From: Melghirimyces profundicolus
Lineage (GTDB): Bacteria > Bacillota > Bacilli > Thermoactinomycetales > DSM-45169
Length of the DNA stretch: 64,000 nt
Direction: 5' to 3'
Assembly: GCF_003054245.1 (NCBI RefSeq)
Contig: NZ_QBKR01000011.1
Span: forward strand, 1-64,000
In this document: in pieces, positions 33,865 to 42,567 of the stretch
How the letters are laid out: each line of letters begins with the position of its first letter
How positions within the stretch are numbered: the first letter of the stretch is position 1
Position numbers and translations under genes: made by a program
The notes under the pieces: generated by a model
Database searches by the model: none
What the model was told of the DNA's origin: nothing
Seen by the model: the letters and a program-made list of their open reading frames with translations, nothing else

Positions 33865-34890
33865 TCAACCGTGTTGTTTGAGGATGGCGCGCGCTGCAGC
33901 CTCATCCGTAATCAACGTGTCCCGTCCCGAGACCGGACAGACCGCAGCGATGGCCTCGGCTTTACCGGCCCCGCCGGCGACAGCAATCGTCATCTCCACA
34001 TTCTCCAGATCTTCCAGACTGAGACCCAGGCTCCGTCCGCGATAGACGATCTCGCCTTTTCGGTTAAAGTAATAACCGAAGGCCTCGCCCACCGCTCCTT
34101 TTTCTTGCAGCAACCTCAAAAGTTCGGGGGAGGATTTCCGTCTCGTCGCCATGGTAGTAGCATCCCCGATGCCGTGCACCACAATACGGGCCGACCGCAC
34201 CAACTCCAGTACTTCCTGAATGTGCGGTTCCCGGATGAGCGTGTCATAGGCTTCATGACTCAGTTGCTCGGGCACGTGCATCAGACGGTAACGGCCGCCC
34301 GCTTTCTGAGCCATCAGCGAAGTGATGTAGTTGGCCTCCAGCTCCACCTCTTCCCCCAGGCCGCCCCGTGCCGGAATGAAGATACTCTCCCTCAATGCGG
34401 GAGAAGCTTTCATCATTTCGGCGACAGCGGCCACGGTGGTGCCTCCCGCGACAGCCACCACCTGCCCCGGACGGGCCGTCTGCTTCAACAGCCGGACCCC
34501 CGCGCGCCCCATTTCCTTTTTAACCCAATCGGACTGGTCGGAATCCCCTTGAACCACAACCGCTTTTTTCAGGCGGAGAACACGGGCGAGTCGGATTTCA
34601 AGTTCCGTCAGTCCAAACAGATCTTTAATGATGGGTTCCAAATCGGATACCAAATCCGCACCCAGGGGAGTCAGGCTCATACCAACCGCCTCGATCCGGA
34701 CCAGTCCCCGATCTTTCAAAAAATCGACTTCGCTTCGGAGCACCCGTTCCGTCATGGCCAGGGCCGAAGCGAGGCTTCGCCGGCCAACAGGCTGCATCAA
34801 CCGGATGTGACGCAACACTTCATACCGCTTTCGCATCACCTCGAGCAGATCGGGAAGTAATTGACGCTGCAATTCAAGTATCGATTTCAT
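33865..34890 (-). CDS. cggR: Central glycolytic genes regulator CggR
   Basis: ATG at 34,890 with GGGAGG eight bases upstream gives 341 residues. The N-terminus is an HTH (RQLLPDLLEVMRKRYEVLRH, RRSLASALAMTERVLRSEVD); the rest is a SorC-type sugar-binding domain (VAVAGGTTVAAVAEMMK, VVHGIGDATTMATRRK, CPVSGRDTLITDEAAARAIL). CggR represses the gapA operon until fructose-1,6-bisphosphate binds. A two-repeat operator fitting the known CggR pattern lies at 34,905-34,940, directly next to its own ribosome-binding site, so the gene is autoregulated. First gene of the six-gene operon. Confidence 0.95.
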   Translation of the reverse strand: MKSILELQRQLLPDLLEVMRKRYEVLRHIRLMQPVGRRSLASALAMTERVLRSEVDFLKDRGLVRIEAVGMSLTPLGADLVSDLEPIIKDLFGLTELEIRLARVLRLKKAVVVQGDSDQSDWVKKEMGRAGVRLLKQTARPGQVVAVAGGTTVAAVAEMMKASPALRESIFIPARGGLGEEVELEANYITSLMAQKAGGRYRLMHVPEQLSHEAYDTLIREPHIQEVLELVRSARIVVHGIGDATTMATRRKSSPELLRLLQEKGAVGEAFGYYFNRKGEIVYRGRSLGLSLEDLENVEMTIAVAGGAGKAEAIAAVCPVSGRDTLITDEAAARAILKQHG

Positions 34891-34904
34891 CCCCCGTACC
34901 TCCC

Positions 34905-34940
34905 GGGACAAAAAATGTCCCACGTAGCGAAATTCGTCCC
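34905..34940 (-). promoter_or_regulatory. CggR operator
   Basis: On the minus strand GGGAC-N6-CGCT, N4 spacer, GGGAC-N6-TGTC. This fits the known GGGAC-N6-TGTC-N4 direct-repeat pattern, with the first TGTC half degenerate. Confidence 0.75.
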
Positions 34941-34977
34941 ATCCGGCCCAAAAAAAAAGACGGAGCTTCCAATTTGG

Positions 34978-35006
34978 ATTCTATACCAGCCGAAATCCTT
35001 TGACAA
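34978..35006 (-). promoter_or_regulatory. Sigma-A promoter of the cggR operon
   Basis: TTGTCA and TAGAAT with a 17-base spacer on the minus strand, placing the start of transcription about 30 bases before the CggR operator. Confidence 0.7.
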
Positions 35007-35087
35007 GGAAAAAAGCGGAGCGGGGGCTTCTCTTTGATTTACTATTCCCTTTCCCGTCCCGCCCCCCCGTCGACCCTCGTTCAGTTG

Positions 35088-36482
35088 TCAAAACCTCCGC
35101 CGTGCCTGGGAAGATGCGATCCCCATCTCCTCCCGATATTTGGCCACCGTGCGGCGGGAAATCCGAATGCCGTGATCTTTGAGGAAGTCGGCGATTTTTT
35201 GGTCGGACAGGGGTTTCTTTTTATCCTCGTTTTCAATGATCCGTTCCAGCTTATCCTTTACACTTTTGGACGAAGTGATTCCTCCGCCCCGACTGCTTAA
35301 TCCTGCGGGAAAAAAATAGCGGAAGGGAAACAGCCCCCGCGTGGTCTGCATATATTTGTGGCGGGTGGCCCGGCTGACGGTGGATTCGTGCAACTCCACG
35401 GCCTCCGCAATCTCCCTGAGGGTCAGGGGCTTCAGATGGGATACCCCGTACCGGAAAAAGTCTTTTTGGAAATCGACAATGGCCCGCGTCACCCTGTAAA
35501 GGGTGTTTCGCCGCTGCTCGATGCTCTTGAGCAGCCACATGGCCGACTGGATCCGATCTTTGATGTAAGTGACTGCCTGCCGGGACCCTTCATCGTCGCT
35601 TCGCAAGATCCGTTCATAATGGGTGCTGATCCCCAGCCGGGGGATGTAACTTTCGTTGACGGACACCTCGTATTCCCCGTCAAATTCCCGAACGGTGACG
35701 TCGGGAAAGATATAGCGGGGACTGCTCCCGTGACAAGCGAGACCGGGACGGGGATTGAGTTTCCGAATTTGATCCGCCGCCCGCTGAACTTCCCGAACGG
35801 AACAGCCCAGACGTTCGGCCACCTGTTTGACCTTTCCCTCCGCCAGATCCCGGAGATGGGACTCCACGATCCGGAAAATCACCGGATCCTTTTCCCCCTT
35901 CCGGGAAAGTTGAAGACCCAGACATTCCGCGAGACTCCGGGCCCCCACCCCCGCGGGGTCCAGGGTTTGAACCACCCCGAGCGCCCTTTCGAAATCCTCT
36001 TCCGTCCAATTAAAGCGCTTACAACATTCTTTAAAATCCACCCTCAGATATCCGTCGCCATCCAAGTTTCCGATGATGTACTCACAAATTTTCCGGGTAT
36101 GGGCATCCACCGTCAAATATCGGATCTGTTCCTCCAGCAGTGCGGCCAGGCTGTTATCCGTGTCGGCGATCCGTTCAACGGGATTTTCACCATCTTCTTC
36201 CCATGTGAAGGTGGACCTTGGGTACGAACCCGCATTCCCTCTCATGAAGGATCCCCAATCCGCCAGGTGCTCGGACGACATGGATGTCGGATCCTCCATC
36301 ACCGGTTCCCTTTCCGTATCATCCATTTCCAATACCGGGTTTTCAATCGCCTGCTCCTGTATATACTGTATAAGGTCCGACGCCGAAAGCTGCAAAACCT
36401 GAATCGCCTGCCGCAGCTCCGGGGTCATCACCAGCTTCATCTGTTGCTCCTGAACCAAACCGTAACCCATGGAAAGAGCCAT
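35088..36482 (-). CDS. rpoN: RNA polymerase sigma-54 factor
   Basis: ATG at 36,482 (GGAGGTGA upstream) gives 464 residues; the longer upstream frame has no site. Region I is LVQEQQMKLVMTPELRQAIQ followed by VLQLSASDL, the activator-interacting helix. The core-binding part includes NLDGDGYLR and QTLDPAGVGARSLAECL; the HTH is LTLREIAEAVELHESTVSRA; the RpoN box near the end is SRRTVAKYREEMGI, one residue off the consensus A-R-R-T-V-A-K-Y-R. Sigma-54 directs transcription from -24/-12 promoters with bEBP activators; none is in this window. It lies upstream of cggR on the same strand, separated by the cggR promoter. Confidence 0.95.
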   Translation of the reverse strand: MALSMGYGLVQEQQMKLVMTPELRQAIQVLQLSASDLIQYIQEQAIENPVLEMDDTEREPVMEDPTSMSSEHLADWGSFMRGNAGSYPRSTFTWEEDGENPVERIADTDNSLAALLEEQIRYLTVDAHTRKICEYIIGNLDGDGYLRVDFKECCKRFNWTEEDFERALGVVQTLDPAGVGARSLAECLGLQLSRKGEKDPVIFRIVESHLRDLAEGKVKQVAERLGCSVREVQRAADQIRKLNPRPGLACHGSSPRYIFPDVTVREFDGEYEVSVNESYIPRLGISTHYERILRSDDEGSRQAVTYIKDRIQSAMWLLKSIEQRRNTLYRVTRAIVDFQKDFFRYGVSHLKPLTLREIAEAVELHESTVSRATRHKYMQTTRGLFPFRYFFPAGLSSRGGGITSSKSVKDKLERIIENEDKKKPLSDQKIADFLKDHGIRISRRTVAKYREEMGIASSQARRRF

Positions 36483-36828
36483 CTCCGTCACCTCCGCGTG
36501 TTTCAGTATATGTGTGCCCTTCCGCCTTTCATGCAGGGCAGGAGCCTCTTTTCCGGGATAAAAAGGAGGTTTGAACCGAACAAAACCGGGTACACTGAAA
36601 ACAGGGAATCTGTTTGTCATCTTCCATTTTAGCACAATGGTTTCGATATGGGACTTTATACTTCCGAATACCACATACTCCATTCCTTCATGAAACTGTA
36701 TAACCCCTGACGGTTGCCATCTCCACGACAATTGCCGCAAATCCGACTTTCATCTTCCCCCCTTGCATTTGGGACGATGGTTCGTTATAATAACATTTGT
36801 CGTTGGCTTTCAAGCACCGCAATATCGT

Positions 36829-36903
36829 GCGCCTATAGCTCAGGGGATAGAGCACTGGTCTCCGGAACCAGGTGCCCAGGTTCGAATCCTGGTAGGCGCA
36901 CCA
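36829..36903 (+). tRNA. tRNA-Arg (anticodon CCG)
   Basis: Acceptor GCGCCTA / TAGGCGC, D arm AGCTCAGGGGATAGAGC, anticodon arm CTGGT-CTCCGGA-ACCAG with anticodon CCG, T arm CCAGGTTCGAATCCTGG, discriminator A and encoded CCA. Reads CGG codons. A terminator follows at 36,910. Confidence 0.95.
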
Positions 36904-36909
36904 AACGAG

Positions 36910-36944
36910 ATGGCAACCGAATCCAACTCGGTTGCCATTTTTCT
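36910..36944 (+). terminator. Terminator after tRNA-Arg
   Basis: An 11-bp stem ATGGCAACCGA / TCGGTTGCCAT with a 7-base loop, followed by a T run. Confidence 0.85.
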
Positions 36945-36953
36945 TCACCCGTG

Positions 36954-36970
36954 TTTGACCTATCTTGACC
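36954..36970 (-). promoter_or_regulatory. CtsR-type operator upstream of clpP
   Basis: TTTGACC-TAT-CTTGACC, i.e. GGTCAAG-ATA-GGTCAAA on the other strand: the CtsR heptad direct repeat with one mismatch. It overlaps the -35 box. Confidence 0.75.
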
Positions 36971-36994
36971 ATAGGTCGGATCCCGGGTTATGAT
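36965..36994 (+). promoter_or_regulatory. Sigma-A promoter of clpP
   Basis: TTGACC (36,965-36,970) and TATGAT (36,989-36,994), 18-base spacer, about 40 bases before clpP. Confidence 0.65.
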
Positions 36995-37033
36995 GATACT
37001 ACATTTTGATCCACCCGAAGAGGAGGAACCAGG

Positions 37034-37630
37034 ATGAACTTGATACCCTACGTTGTGGAACAGACCAACCGGGGCGAACGTTCCTACGATATTTACTCCC
37101 GCCTTTTGAAAGACCGCATCATTTTCCTGGGAAGCGAAATCAACGACGCTGTCGCCAACACGGTGGTGGCTCAGCTTCTGTTCCTGCAGACCGAAGACCC
37201 CAACAAGGATATTCAGCTTTACATCAACTCCCCGGGCGGCTCCATCTCCGCCGGCTTTGCCATCTATGACACGATGCAACACGTGAAATGCGACATCCAG
37301 ACGATCTGTATCGGCATGGCCGCCTCCATGGGCGCCTTCCTGCTATCCTCGGGGACCAAGGGAAAACGCTTTGCGTTGCCCAACAGCGAAGTCATGATCC
37401 ACCAGCCGCTTGGGGGAGCTCAGGGGCAGGCCTCGGACATTGAGATCAGCGCCCGGCGCATCCTGCGCATGAAGGAGCGACTGAACAAACTCCTTTCCGA
37501 ACAGACAGGCCAACCCCTGAAAAAAATTGAGCAGGATACGGACCGGGACCACTTCATGACAGCGGAGGAAGCGAAAGAGTACGGGTTGATCGACAAGATC
37601 ATCGAACAACAGATCCAAACGAAAAAATAA
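37034..37630 (+). CDS. clpP: ATP-dependent Clp protease proteolytic subunit
   Basis: ATG at 37,034 with GAGGAGGAACCAGG upstream; 198 residues. The catalytic triad is visible: Ser98 in [11 protein letters not shown], His123 in MIHQPLGG and an Asp near 172 (TDRDHFM). [19 protein letters not shown] and RFALPNSEV are family signatures. ClpP forms a 14-mer that degrades proteins delivered by ClpX, ClpC or ClpE, including those with the tmRNA tag. A CtsR-type box covers its promoter, so heat and protein stress should induce it. A terminator follows. Confidence 0.98.
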   Translation: MNLIPYVVEQTNRGERSYDIYSRLLKDRIIFLGSEINDAVANTVVAQLLFLQTEDPNKDIQLYINSPGGSISAGFAIYDTMQHVKCDIQTICIGMAASMGAFLLSSGTKGKRFALPNSEVMIHQPLGGAQGQASDIEISARRILRMKERLNKLLSEQTGQPLKKIEQDTDRDHFMTAEEAKEYGLIDKIIEQQIQTKK

Positions 37631-37638
37631 CGGAACAC

Positions 37639-37662
37639 CAACCCCCTTTCCGGGGGTTTTTT
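37639..37662 (+). terminator. Terminator of clpP
   Basis: AACCCCC / GGGGGTT stem with loop TTTCC, followed by TTTTTT. Confidence 0.8.
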
Positions 37663-37686
37663 GTTCAGCCCGGAGGTGGGATAAAG

Positions 37687-37785
37687 ATGAACCCCTTTGA
37701 CAGACAGGAACGGTATTTGTTCTGGGTGGCCGTCATCGTGGCCTTGGTCATGTTTTTTTCCTTCGCCGGCCGCTTTTTCCGGTGA
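37687..37785 (+). CDS. Small membrane protein, 32 residues
   Basis: ATG at 37,687 lies seven bases after GGAGGTGGG. The product is MNPFDRQERYLFWVAVIVAL followed by VMFFSFAGRFFR: a polar start and one membrane helix with a basic end, so inside-out topology is expected. It lies just after the clpP terminator and has no known relative that I recognise. The good ribosome-binding site and clear helix make a real gene likely, though too short for certainty. Confidence 0.5.
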   Translation: MNPFDRQERYLFWVAVIVALVMFFSFAGRFFR

Positions 37786-37949
37786 AAAGAATCTTTATCT
37801 GATTTTTCCTCCTTTTGTGCTGAAAGCCAAACCCCGTATCATCATTGAATTTTTAGTGTTTCTTCATTCAGAATTCAATTGCTTTTCCTCCTTTGGATGT
37901 GTTACGCTTACTTTGGGTAAGCGATGGGCCGTGCTGAGGAGGATAAGCA

Positions 37950-38675
37950 TTGAGAACTGCCGCTCTCACTTTGATGTTATTCGTGTTGGCTCTCATCACA
38001 GCACCGGCAGCCTTTGCCGAATCTTCCCGGGAGAATGCCGCATCTTCCATGAATGCCGTCTACTACACCAAAGGCGACAAACATGTTGTTGAGGTCGCCC
38101 TCCCCGAGGCGACGCACCCTCAGGGAACCTGGGTTCTCACGTTGAACGGAAGTCAGGAGCAAAGTTCCCCTGAAAGCGCCGGGGCGAAAAAATTCACCGC
38201 GGAATATGAAGACCTGGTACCCGGAAGGAACTATCAGCTCATCGCTGTCTTTTACGGCAAGGACGGCTCCAGGTCCATCGATCTGGACGGTTGTTTCCAA
38301 TTCCAACCCGCTGAAACGCAATCCGACTCGAATAAAGTTCCATTGAAAGATTGCGGCTTTGCGGAAGTGGTGAACAAGCTTAAAAAATCGGGGGAAACGG
38401 CCGGGAAAGCAGCCTCCGGGGAGGATGACGCTGTCCTTCCTTCCGCAGATGAAGGAAAAGGAAACGCTGAGAACCCCGAAAAGTCCACGAAAAAAGCTCC
38501 CGAACAGGAAGAGGAATCCGGCACTCTGGAGAACTTGAACAGCGGCCAAAAGGAAAAGGGAGGTCCCATGCCGGACACCTCCGCCGATACTTTTCCCGCT
38601 GCTTTGGGACTGCATCTGATCCTGTTGGGATTTGCCCTCTTCGGCTTTCAGCGGAGCCCCATCATCGGAAAGTAA
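37950..38675 (+). CDS. Secreted surface protein with a sortase-like C-terminal signal
   Basis: TTG at 37,950 follows GAGGAGGATAAGCA. A signal peptide (LMLFVLALITAPAAFAES) leads into a beta-rich domain (AVYYTKGDKHVVEVALPEAT, GTWVLTLNGSQE, LVPGRNYQLIAVFYGKDGSR) and two cysteines (DGCFQF, KDCGFAEV). A charged Glu/Lys/Ser linker follows. The end is MPDTSADTFPAALGLHLILL, GFALFGFQR, then a short tail: a P-D-T-S pentapeptide, hydrophobic helix and Arg, similar to class D sortase substrates (L-P-D-T-x). So it is probably attached to the wall or membrane. It lies before the secreted protease gene. Ligand unknown. Confidence 0.7.
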   Translation: MRTAALTLMLFVLALITAPAAFAESSRENAASSMNAVYYTKGDKHVVEVALPEATHPQGTWVLTLNGSQEQSSPESAGAKKFTAEYEDLVPGRNYQLIAVFYGKDGSRSIDLDGCFQFQPAETQSDSNKVPLKDCGFAEVVNKLKKSGETAGKAASGEDDAVLPSADEGKGNAENPEKSTKKAPEQEEESGTLENLNSGQKEKGGPMPDTSADTFPAALGLHLILLGFALFGFQRSPIIGK

Positions 38676-38988
38676 CAACCGGACAGTTGACGGGAGATCC
38701 GGCAGTCTCCACAGCAGATCCCGATTCCTTTCGGGTAAGGAAGATTTCATCAAGGCAACGGATGCCGTGTTCCGGACCGATCCTTTTACGAACCGCCCTG
38801 CGTGACAACTTGAGAATTTGAAGCTCTGTTTTTCCGGAACCAAAAAATCCATGACGCCCATCCGCCCAGACAGGCCGCCCGGCCTGTTTTTTTTGCTTCA
38901 ATAAAGGATTCCGGGAGGCCGGGACCGAATGGTACCACTGTTCGGTCTGAAACCGGACATTCCCAACTTATGAAAGGGGGTCCAATTC
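38676..38988. other. Intergenic region before the subtilase gene
   Basis: No supported gene. It contains a strong terminator at 38,869-38,894 and then the leader of the subtilase gene. Confidence 0.4.
38869..38894 (+). terminator. Terminator ahead of the subtilase gene
   Basis: ACAGGCC / GGCCTGT stem with a 4-base loop, then eight T residues. Confidence 0.85.
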
Positions 38989-40347
38989 ATGAAAAAGCTT
39001 CTCGCTTTCATGTCGCTGGCGGTACTGGCGGTCGTGCTTCCCGCCTCCTCCCTGCCTGCGGCGGCGGCAGCGGAGACCCAGACCTACCTGATCAACTTCG
39101 AAGGAGAAGGTCTGCCTTCCGATGCCCGTCAGACGGTGGAACGGGCCGGGGGAACAGTGCTGAAGGAGGATCCGGGTCTCTCCTATATCAAGGCCAGCTC
39201 CTCCGACTCTGATTTTCTTTCCGAAATCCGCAAGGATGCAGATGTCGCGAGCGCCGGGGTGGAGCAGCGGATCGTTCAGGAAACGGCGATCGAACGCCAA
39301 CCCTTGGAAAGCACCGGAGACCACCCCCTCTATGAACCGTACCAGTGGGATATCCAACAGGTCACCCAAAACGGTGAAAGCTGGAACCTCCCTGCCGGCA
39401 AAGGCTCCAGAGATGTGGTGGTCGCCGTGATCGATACGGGAGTGGACCTGGAACACCCGGATCTCCGGGACTCCATCGTGGATGTCAAGTCCTTCGTACC
39501 GGGGGAGTCTCCCCAGGATGTGAGAGGGCACGGGAGCCACGTGGCGGGATCCATCGCCGCTGACGGAGCGGTGCTGGGAGTCGGTCCCCAGCTGGGGATT
39601 GCCGCTCTGAAAGTATTCCCCAAAGAAGGCGGCGCCCCCACCTCCTGGATCGTGGATGCGATCCGCTACGCGGCGGACCGGGATTACGACGTGATGAACA
39701 TGAGCCTCGGTTCCTACGTTTTCCTTCAGGACCCCGACGGCAGCCCGGATCAGTACATGGCGGATATCAACCTCTTTAAAAAAGCGATCGCCTACGCCCA
39801 CGAAAAGGGAGTCACCGTGGTCGGTTCAGCGGGAAACGCCGCGGCGGATATCAGCAACCCGGCCCGTCTGACCCACCACTTCGATGACGGGGGCGATGAC
39901 AAAGGCGCCACCCACCGAAACCCGGCCAGCAACCTTTTAATCCGGGTGTCCGCCGGCAACAAGGATAAAGAACTCACCTTCTACTCCAACTACGGAGTGG
40001 GCAAGATCGACCTGATGGCTCCCGGCGGGGATCTCGGCCCCGATTACAACCCGGAAACCGGGGAGGGGCGGGACCACACTTATCTGTGCCTCAGCACCGT
40101 TCCGGTGGTGGAAAACGGGAACGTGACCGGACACGGGTACGCCTGGTACGGCGGAACCTCCATGGCCGCCCCCAAAACGGCGGGTGCAGCCGGTGTCGTG
40201 ATCGCCAAGCACGGGAAGAACCGGCTTTCCCCGAGTGAAGTGAAATCCATCCTGCAACAATCCGCTGAGGATCTCTACCAGAAAGGCTACGACGCTCAAA
40301 GCGGTTTCGGTCTGGTGAACGCGGTCAGCGCTCTCAACCGACGGTAA
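38989..40347 (+). CDS. Secreted subtilisin-like serine protease (S8 family)
   Basis: ATG at 38,989 with AAAGGGGG upstream gives 452 residues. A signal peptide (MKKLLAFMSLAVLAVVLPAS, cut near A-A-A-A-E) precedes a propeptide (TYLINFEGEGLPSDARQTVE). The catalytic domain has Asp149 in VAVIDTGVDLEHPDL, His181 in GHGSHVAGSIAADG, the oxyanion Asn in VGSAGNAA and Ser near 390 in YGGTSMAAPKTAGAAG. It is an extracellular endoprotease of the fervidolysin/lantibiotic-leader-like branch, with ADISNPARLTH and DGGDDKGATHRN insertions. It is monocistronic and closed by a terminator. It could process signal peptides, including those of the RRNPP type, but nothing in the sequence shows this. Confidence 0.92.
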   Translation: MKKLLAFMSLAVLAVVLPASSLPAAAAAETQTYLINFEGEGLPSDARQTVERAGGTVLKEDPGLSYIKASSSDSDFLSEIRKDADVASAGVEQRIVQETAIERQPLESTGDHPLYEPYQWDIQQVTQNGESWNLPAGKGSRDVVVAVIDTGVDLEHPDLRDSIVDVKSFVPGESPQDVRGHGSHVAGSIAADGAVLGVGPQLGIAALKVFPKEGGAPTSWIVDAIRYAADRDYDVMNMSLGSYVFLQDPDGSPDQYMADINLFKKAIAYAHEKGVTVVGSAGNAAADISNPARLTHHFDDGGDDKGATHRNPASNLLIRVSAGNKDKELTFYSNYGVGKIDLMAPGGDLGPDYNPETGEGRDHTYLCLSTVPVVENGNVTGHGYAWYGGTSMAAPKTAGAAGVVIAKHGKNRLSPSEVKSILQQSAEDLYQKGYDAQSGFGLVNAVSALNRR

Positions 40348-40351
40348 CCGG

Positions 40352-40381
40352 AAACCCCCGACCGATCCGTCGGGGGTTTTC
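40352..40381 (+). terminator. Terminator of the subtilase gene
   Basis: ACCCCCGAC / GTCGGGGGT stem and a TTTT tail. Confidence 0.85.
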
Positions 40382-40522
40382 CATCTTACTCTCGGACCTA
40401 TTGACTAGTCCGTTCACTCTGAGAAAACAACCTTTCGTCTATTGTCATCCATGCATACCCCGCCGTAATATAGGATCAGGAAGACCAAGACCTGTGGAGA
40501 TAAAAAAATGATGACCAGACCC

Positions 40523-40562
40523 AGCCGGGCGCCGGCCCATAAGGACCGGCGCCCGGCTTTTC
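40523..40562 (+). terminator. Isolated strong hairpin with short T run
   Basis: A 13-bp stem AGCCGGGCGCCGG / CCGGCGCCCGGCT, 10-base loop, then TTTT. No gene is supported between 40,382 and 40,522, so it may end a small transcript or act on readthrough. Confidence 0.6.
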
Positions 40563-40598
40563 AGGTTTTTGTCCAAGCCATCCTTCTCAAATGCACCA

Positions 40599-42425
40599 TC
40601 AACCGCTCAGCTTCCGGCGGAGACGTTGAACATGCTCGGGGGTGTCGCTGACAATCAGCCGGTCCCCCAGTTGCAGAACTGTATCCCCGTGGGGAATAAT
40701 CACTTCGTTATCCCGCAGAATGCGGAGAACCAGGGAATCCCCCAGTATCGCCAGATCGCGGATTCGCATCAAATGATACTGTTCGTTCATCATCGGGATT
40801 TCCTGCAGGTGTCCTTCCGTGGTAACCAGATTGATGACCGAAGGGTATTCGATCCATGCTTTCACCAATGTCATGTTGGAGAAAAAGCTGGAAACCAAAT
40901 GGATCTTGCTGTTTTCGGGCAACGTCTTCTTTTTTTCCACCCGGGCGATCACCTGACCGACCCCCCGGTTCTCGGCTTCCCGGGCAATCTGGAAGTTCCG
41001 GTCGTCATCATTGGTGAAAGCCACCAGAATGTCTTTGTCGAAAACCTGTTCCTTTTCCAGTTCTTCCAGCGAACCCGAATCCAATTCCACCACCGGATAC
41101 GGATACCGGTGAACCGGCTCCAGATTGGTCTTGTCGGAGCCGTAAAGCGTCACATCGTAACCGTCTTGATTCAGATCTTGGGCCAATTTCAACGTGACGG
41201 CATTGAACCCGATGATCGACACCCTGGAAATTCGGGAACTGACTTTGGCGTCGGGAACCACCCGCTGGAAAATGATCGGGGAGGTGATCACCGTCACCAC
41301 CGCTGCCAGGATGAGGGCCGTGTTTGTGGTGTTGTCGATGATGCCGAGGCTCATCCCAACCGCTGCGGCGGCAATCACCAGGCTCAGTGTGGAACTGAGA
41401 AAGATTCCGGAGGCAACCGACTCCTTCCAGGTAAACCAACGCCGGAAGACGGGGATGACGATCAACTTGGAGAGATAAAAAGCGAGCAAAAACAAGCATA
41501 ACATGACCAGGGCTTTCGGGTCCCCGAACATCCCGGGCAGATCCAGCCTCGCTCCCACCATAACAAAGAAAATCGGGATCAGGAAACCGAATCCGAAAGC
41601 GTTCAGCTGCTTCACAAAGCTTTTTTCGGGTGAAATCAACGAGAGAATCACCCCGGCCAAAAACGCCCCCAGTATGTTTTCCGCTCCCACTCCCTCGGAA
41701 AGGGAAACGAAAAAGAGGATCAGAGCGAATACACCGCGGGTTCCGAGGGAAATCGTCTCCCGTTGTATTTTCTCCAACCATTTCCTCGGACGGGCCGCGA
41801 CGATCAGCCGGTAGACCACGAAAAAAACGACAAACAGCAGAAACAGAAGCAGGATGTTGGAGAAGCCCTCCCCTTCCGAAGATCGACGGAAGGAGACATG
41901 CACCGCCAGCAACATCATGGTAAAGAAATCGGCGATGACGGCGGTCAACAGGATGGATTGGCCGAGGGCGCTCTGCAACAACCCTTTGTCTTTCAACACC
42001 GGCATGGTCACACTGACCGAAATCGTGGATATGATCAGTGTCATGAAAAAGATATCCGTCACATAACCGATGAGGCTCAATAACCAGGCCAGAACCAGGG
42101 AGGCCGCGAAAATGGCCGCGAAGCTGATCACACCGATCAGCAGAGGATTGGCCGAACCCGATTGTTTTCGGCTTTTCTGGATCAGATCAAAGTCCACTTC
42201 CAGCCCGGTTAAAAACATGAGATAGATAATGCCGAGCATGGAGAGGAGTTCCAGCACCTGGTCTTCCTGTATCAATTTCAATCCGCTTTCCCCCAGCACC
42301 AGCCCCGCTGCAATTTCGGCCACAACCACCGGAACTGCGTTCCAACGGAGCCGGTGAAGGAGAATGGGGACCAGGAAAGCTGCGATCACTACAATCATGA
42401 GAGAGGTTACGGAATGTCCTTCCAT
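40599..42425 (-). CDS. CPA2-family cation/proton antiporter with RCK domain
   Basis: A 608-residue membrane protein. About 12 helices cover residues 1-385 (VIAAFLVPILLHRLRWNAVP, EIAAGLVLGESGL, LLSMLGIIYLMFLTGLEVDF), typical of Na+(K+)/H+ exchangers of the KefC/NhaS3 group. From about 400 a Rossmann RCK (TrkA-N) domain appears (VSIIGFNAVTLKLAQDLNQD, VAFTNDDDRNFQIAREAENR) and the end is a TrkA-C domain (LVLRILRDNEVIIPHGDTVL, RLIVSDTPEHVQRLR). Such proteins move K+ or Na+ against protons and are gated by nucleotides such as c-di-AMP or NAD(H). It stands alone. Which ion it carries cannot be read. Confidence 0.88.
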   Translation of the reverse strand: MEGHSVTSLMIVVIAAFLVPILLHRLRWNAVPVVVAEIAAGLVLGESGLKLIQEDQVLELLSMLGIIYLMFLTGLEVDFDLIQKSRKQSGSANPLLIGVISFAAIFAASLVLAWLLSLIGYVTDIFFMTLIISTISVSVTMPVLKDKGLLQSALGQSILLTAVIADFFTMMLLAVHVSFRRSSEGEGFSNILLLFLLFVVFFVVYRLIVAARPRKWLEKIQRETISLGTRGVFALILFFVSLSEGVGAENILGAFLAGVILSLISPEKSFVKQLNAFGFGFLIPIFFVMVGARLDLPGMFGDPKALVMLCLFLLAFYLSKLIVIPVFRRWFTWKESVASGIFLSSTLSLVIAAAAVGMSLGIIDNTTNTALILAAVVTVITSPIIFQRVVPDAKVSSRISRVSIIGFNAVTLKLAQDLNQDGYDVTLYGSDKTNLEPVHRYPYPVVELDSGSLEELEKEQVFDKDILVAFTNDDDRNFQIAREAENRGVGQVIARVEKKKTLPENSKIHLVSSFFSNMTLVKAWIEYPSVINLVTTEGHLQEIPMMNEQYHLMRIRDLAILGDSLVLRILRDNEVIIPHGDTVLQLGDRLIVSDTPEHVQRLRRKLSG

Positions 42426-42513
42426 GGTTCCTGCCCCCTTTCCCGAGACAGATCGATATACAATGCTTCTCTATCCAATAATAATCCCCACCAAACCGCT
42501 TTTATGTGCTGAC

Positions 42514-42547
42514 ATAAAAACGAGCCGCCACCAAGGGGCAGCGGCTC
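42514..42547 (-). terminator. Terminator of the crh/whiA/yvcK cluster
   Basis: GAGCCGC / GCGGCTC stem on the minus strand followed by GTTTTTAT. Confidence 0.8.
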
Positions 42548-42567
42548 AGCGGGGACAAACCGTCCCT

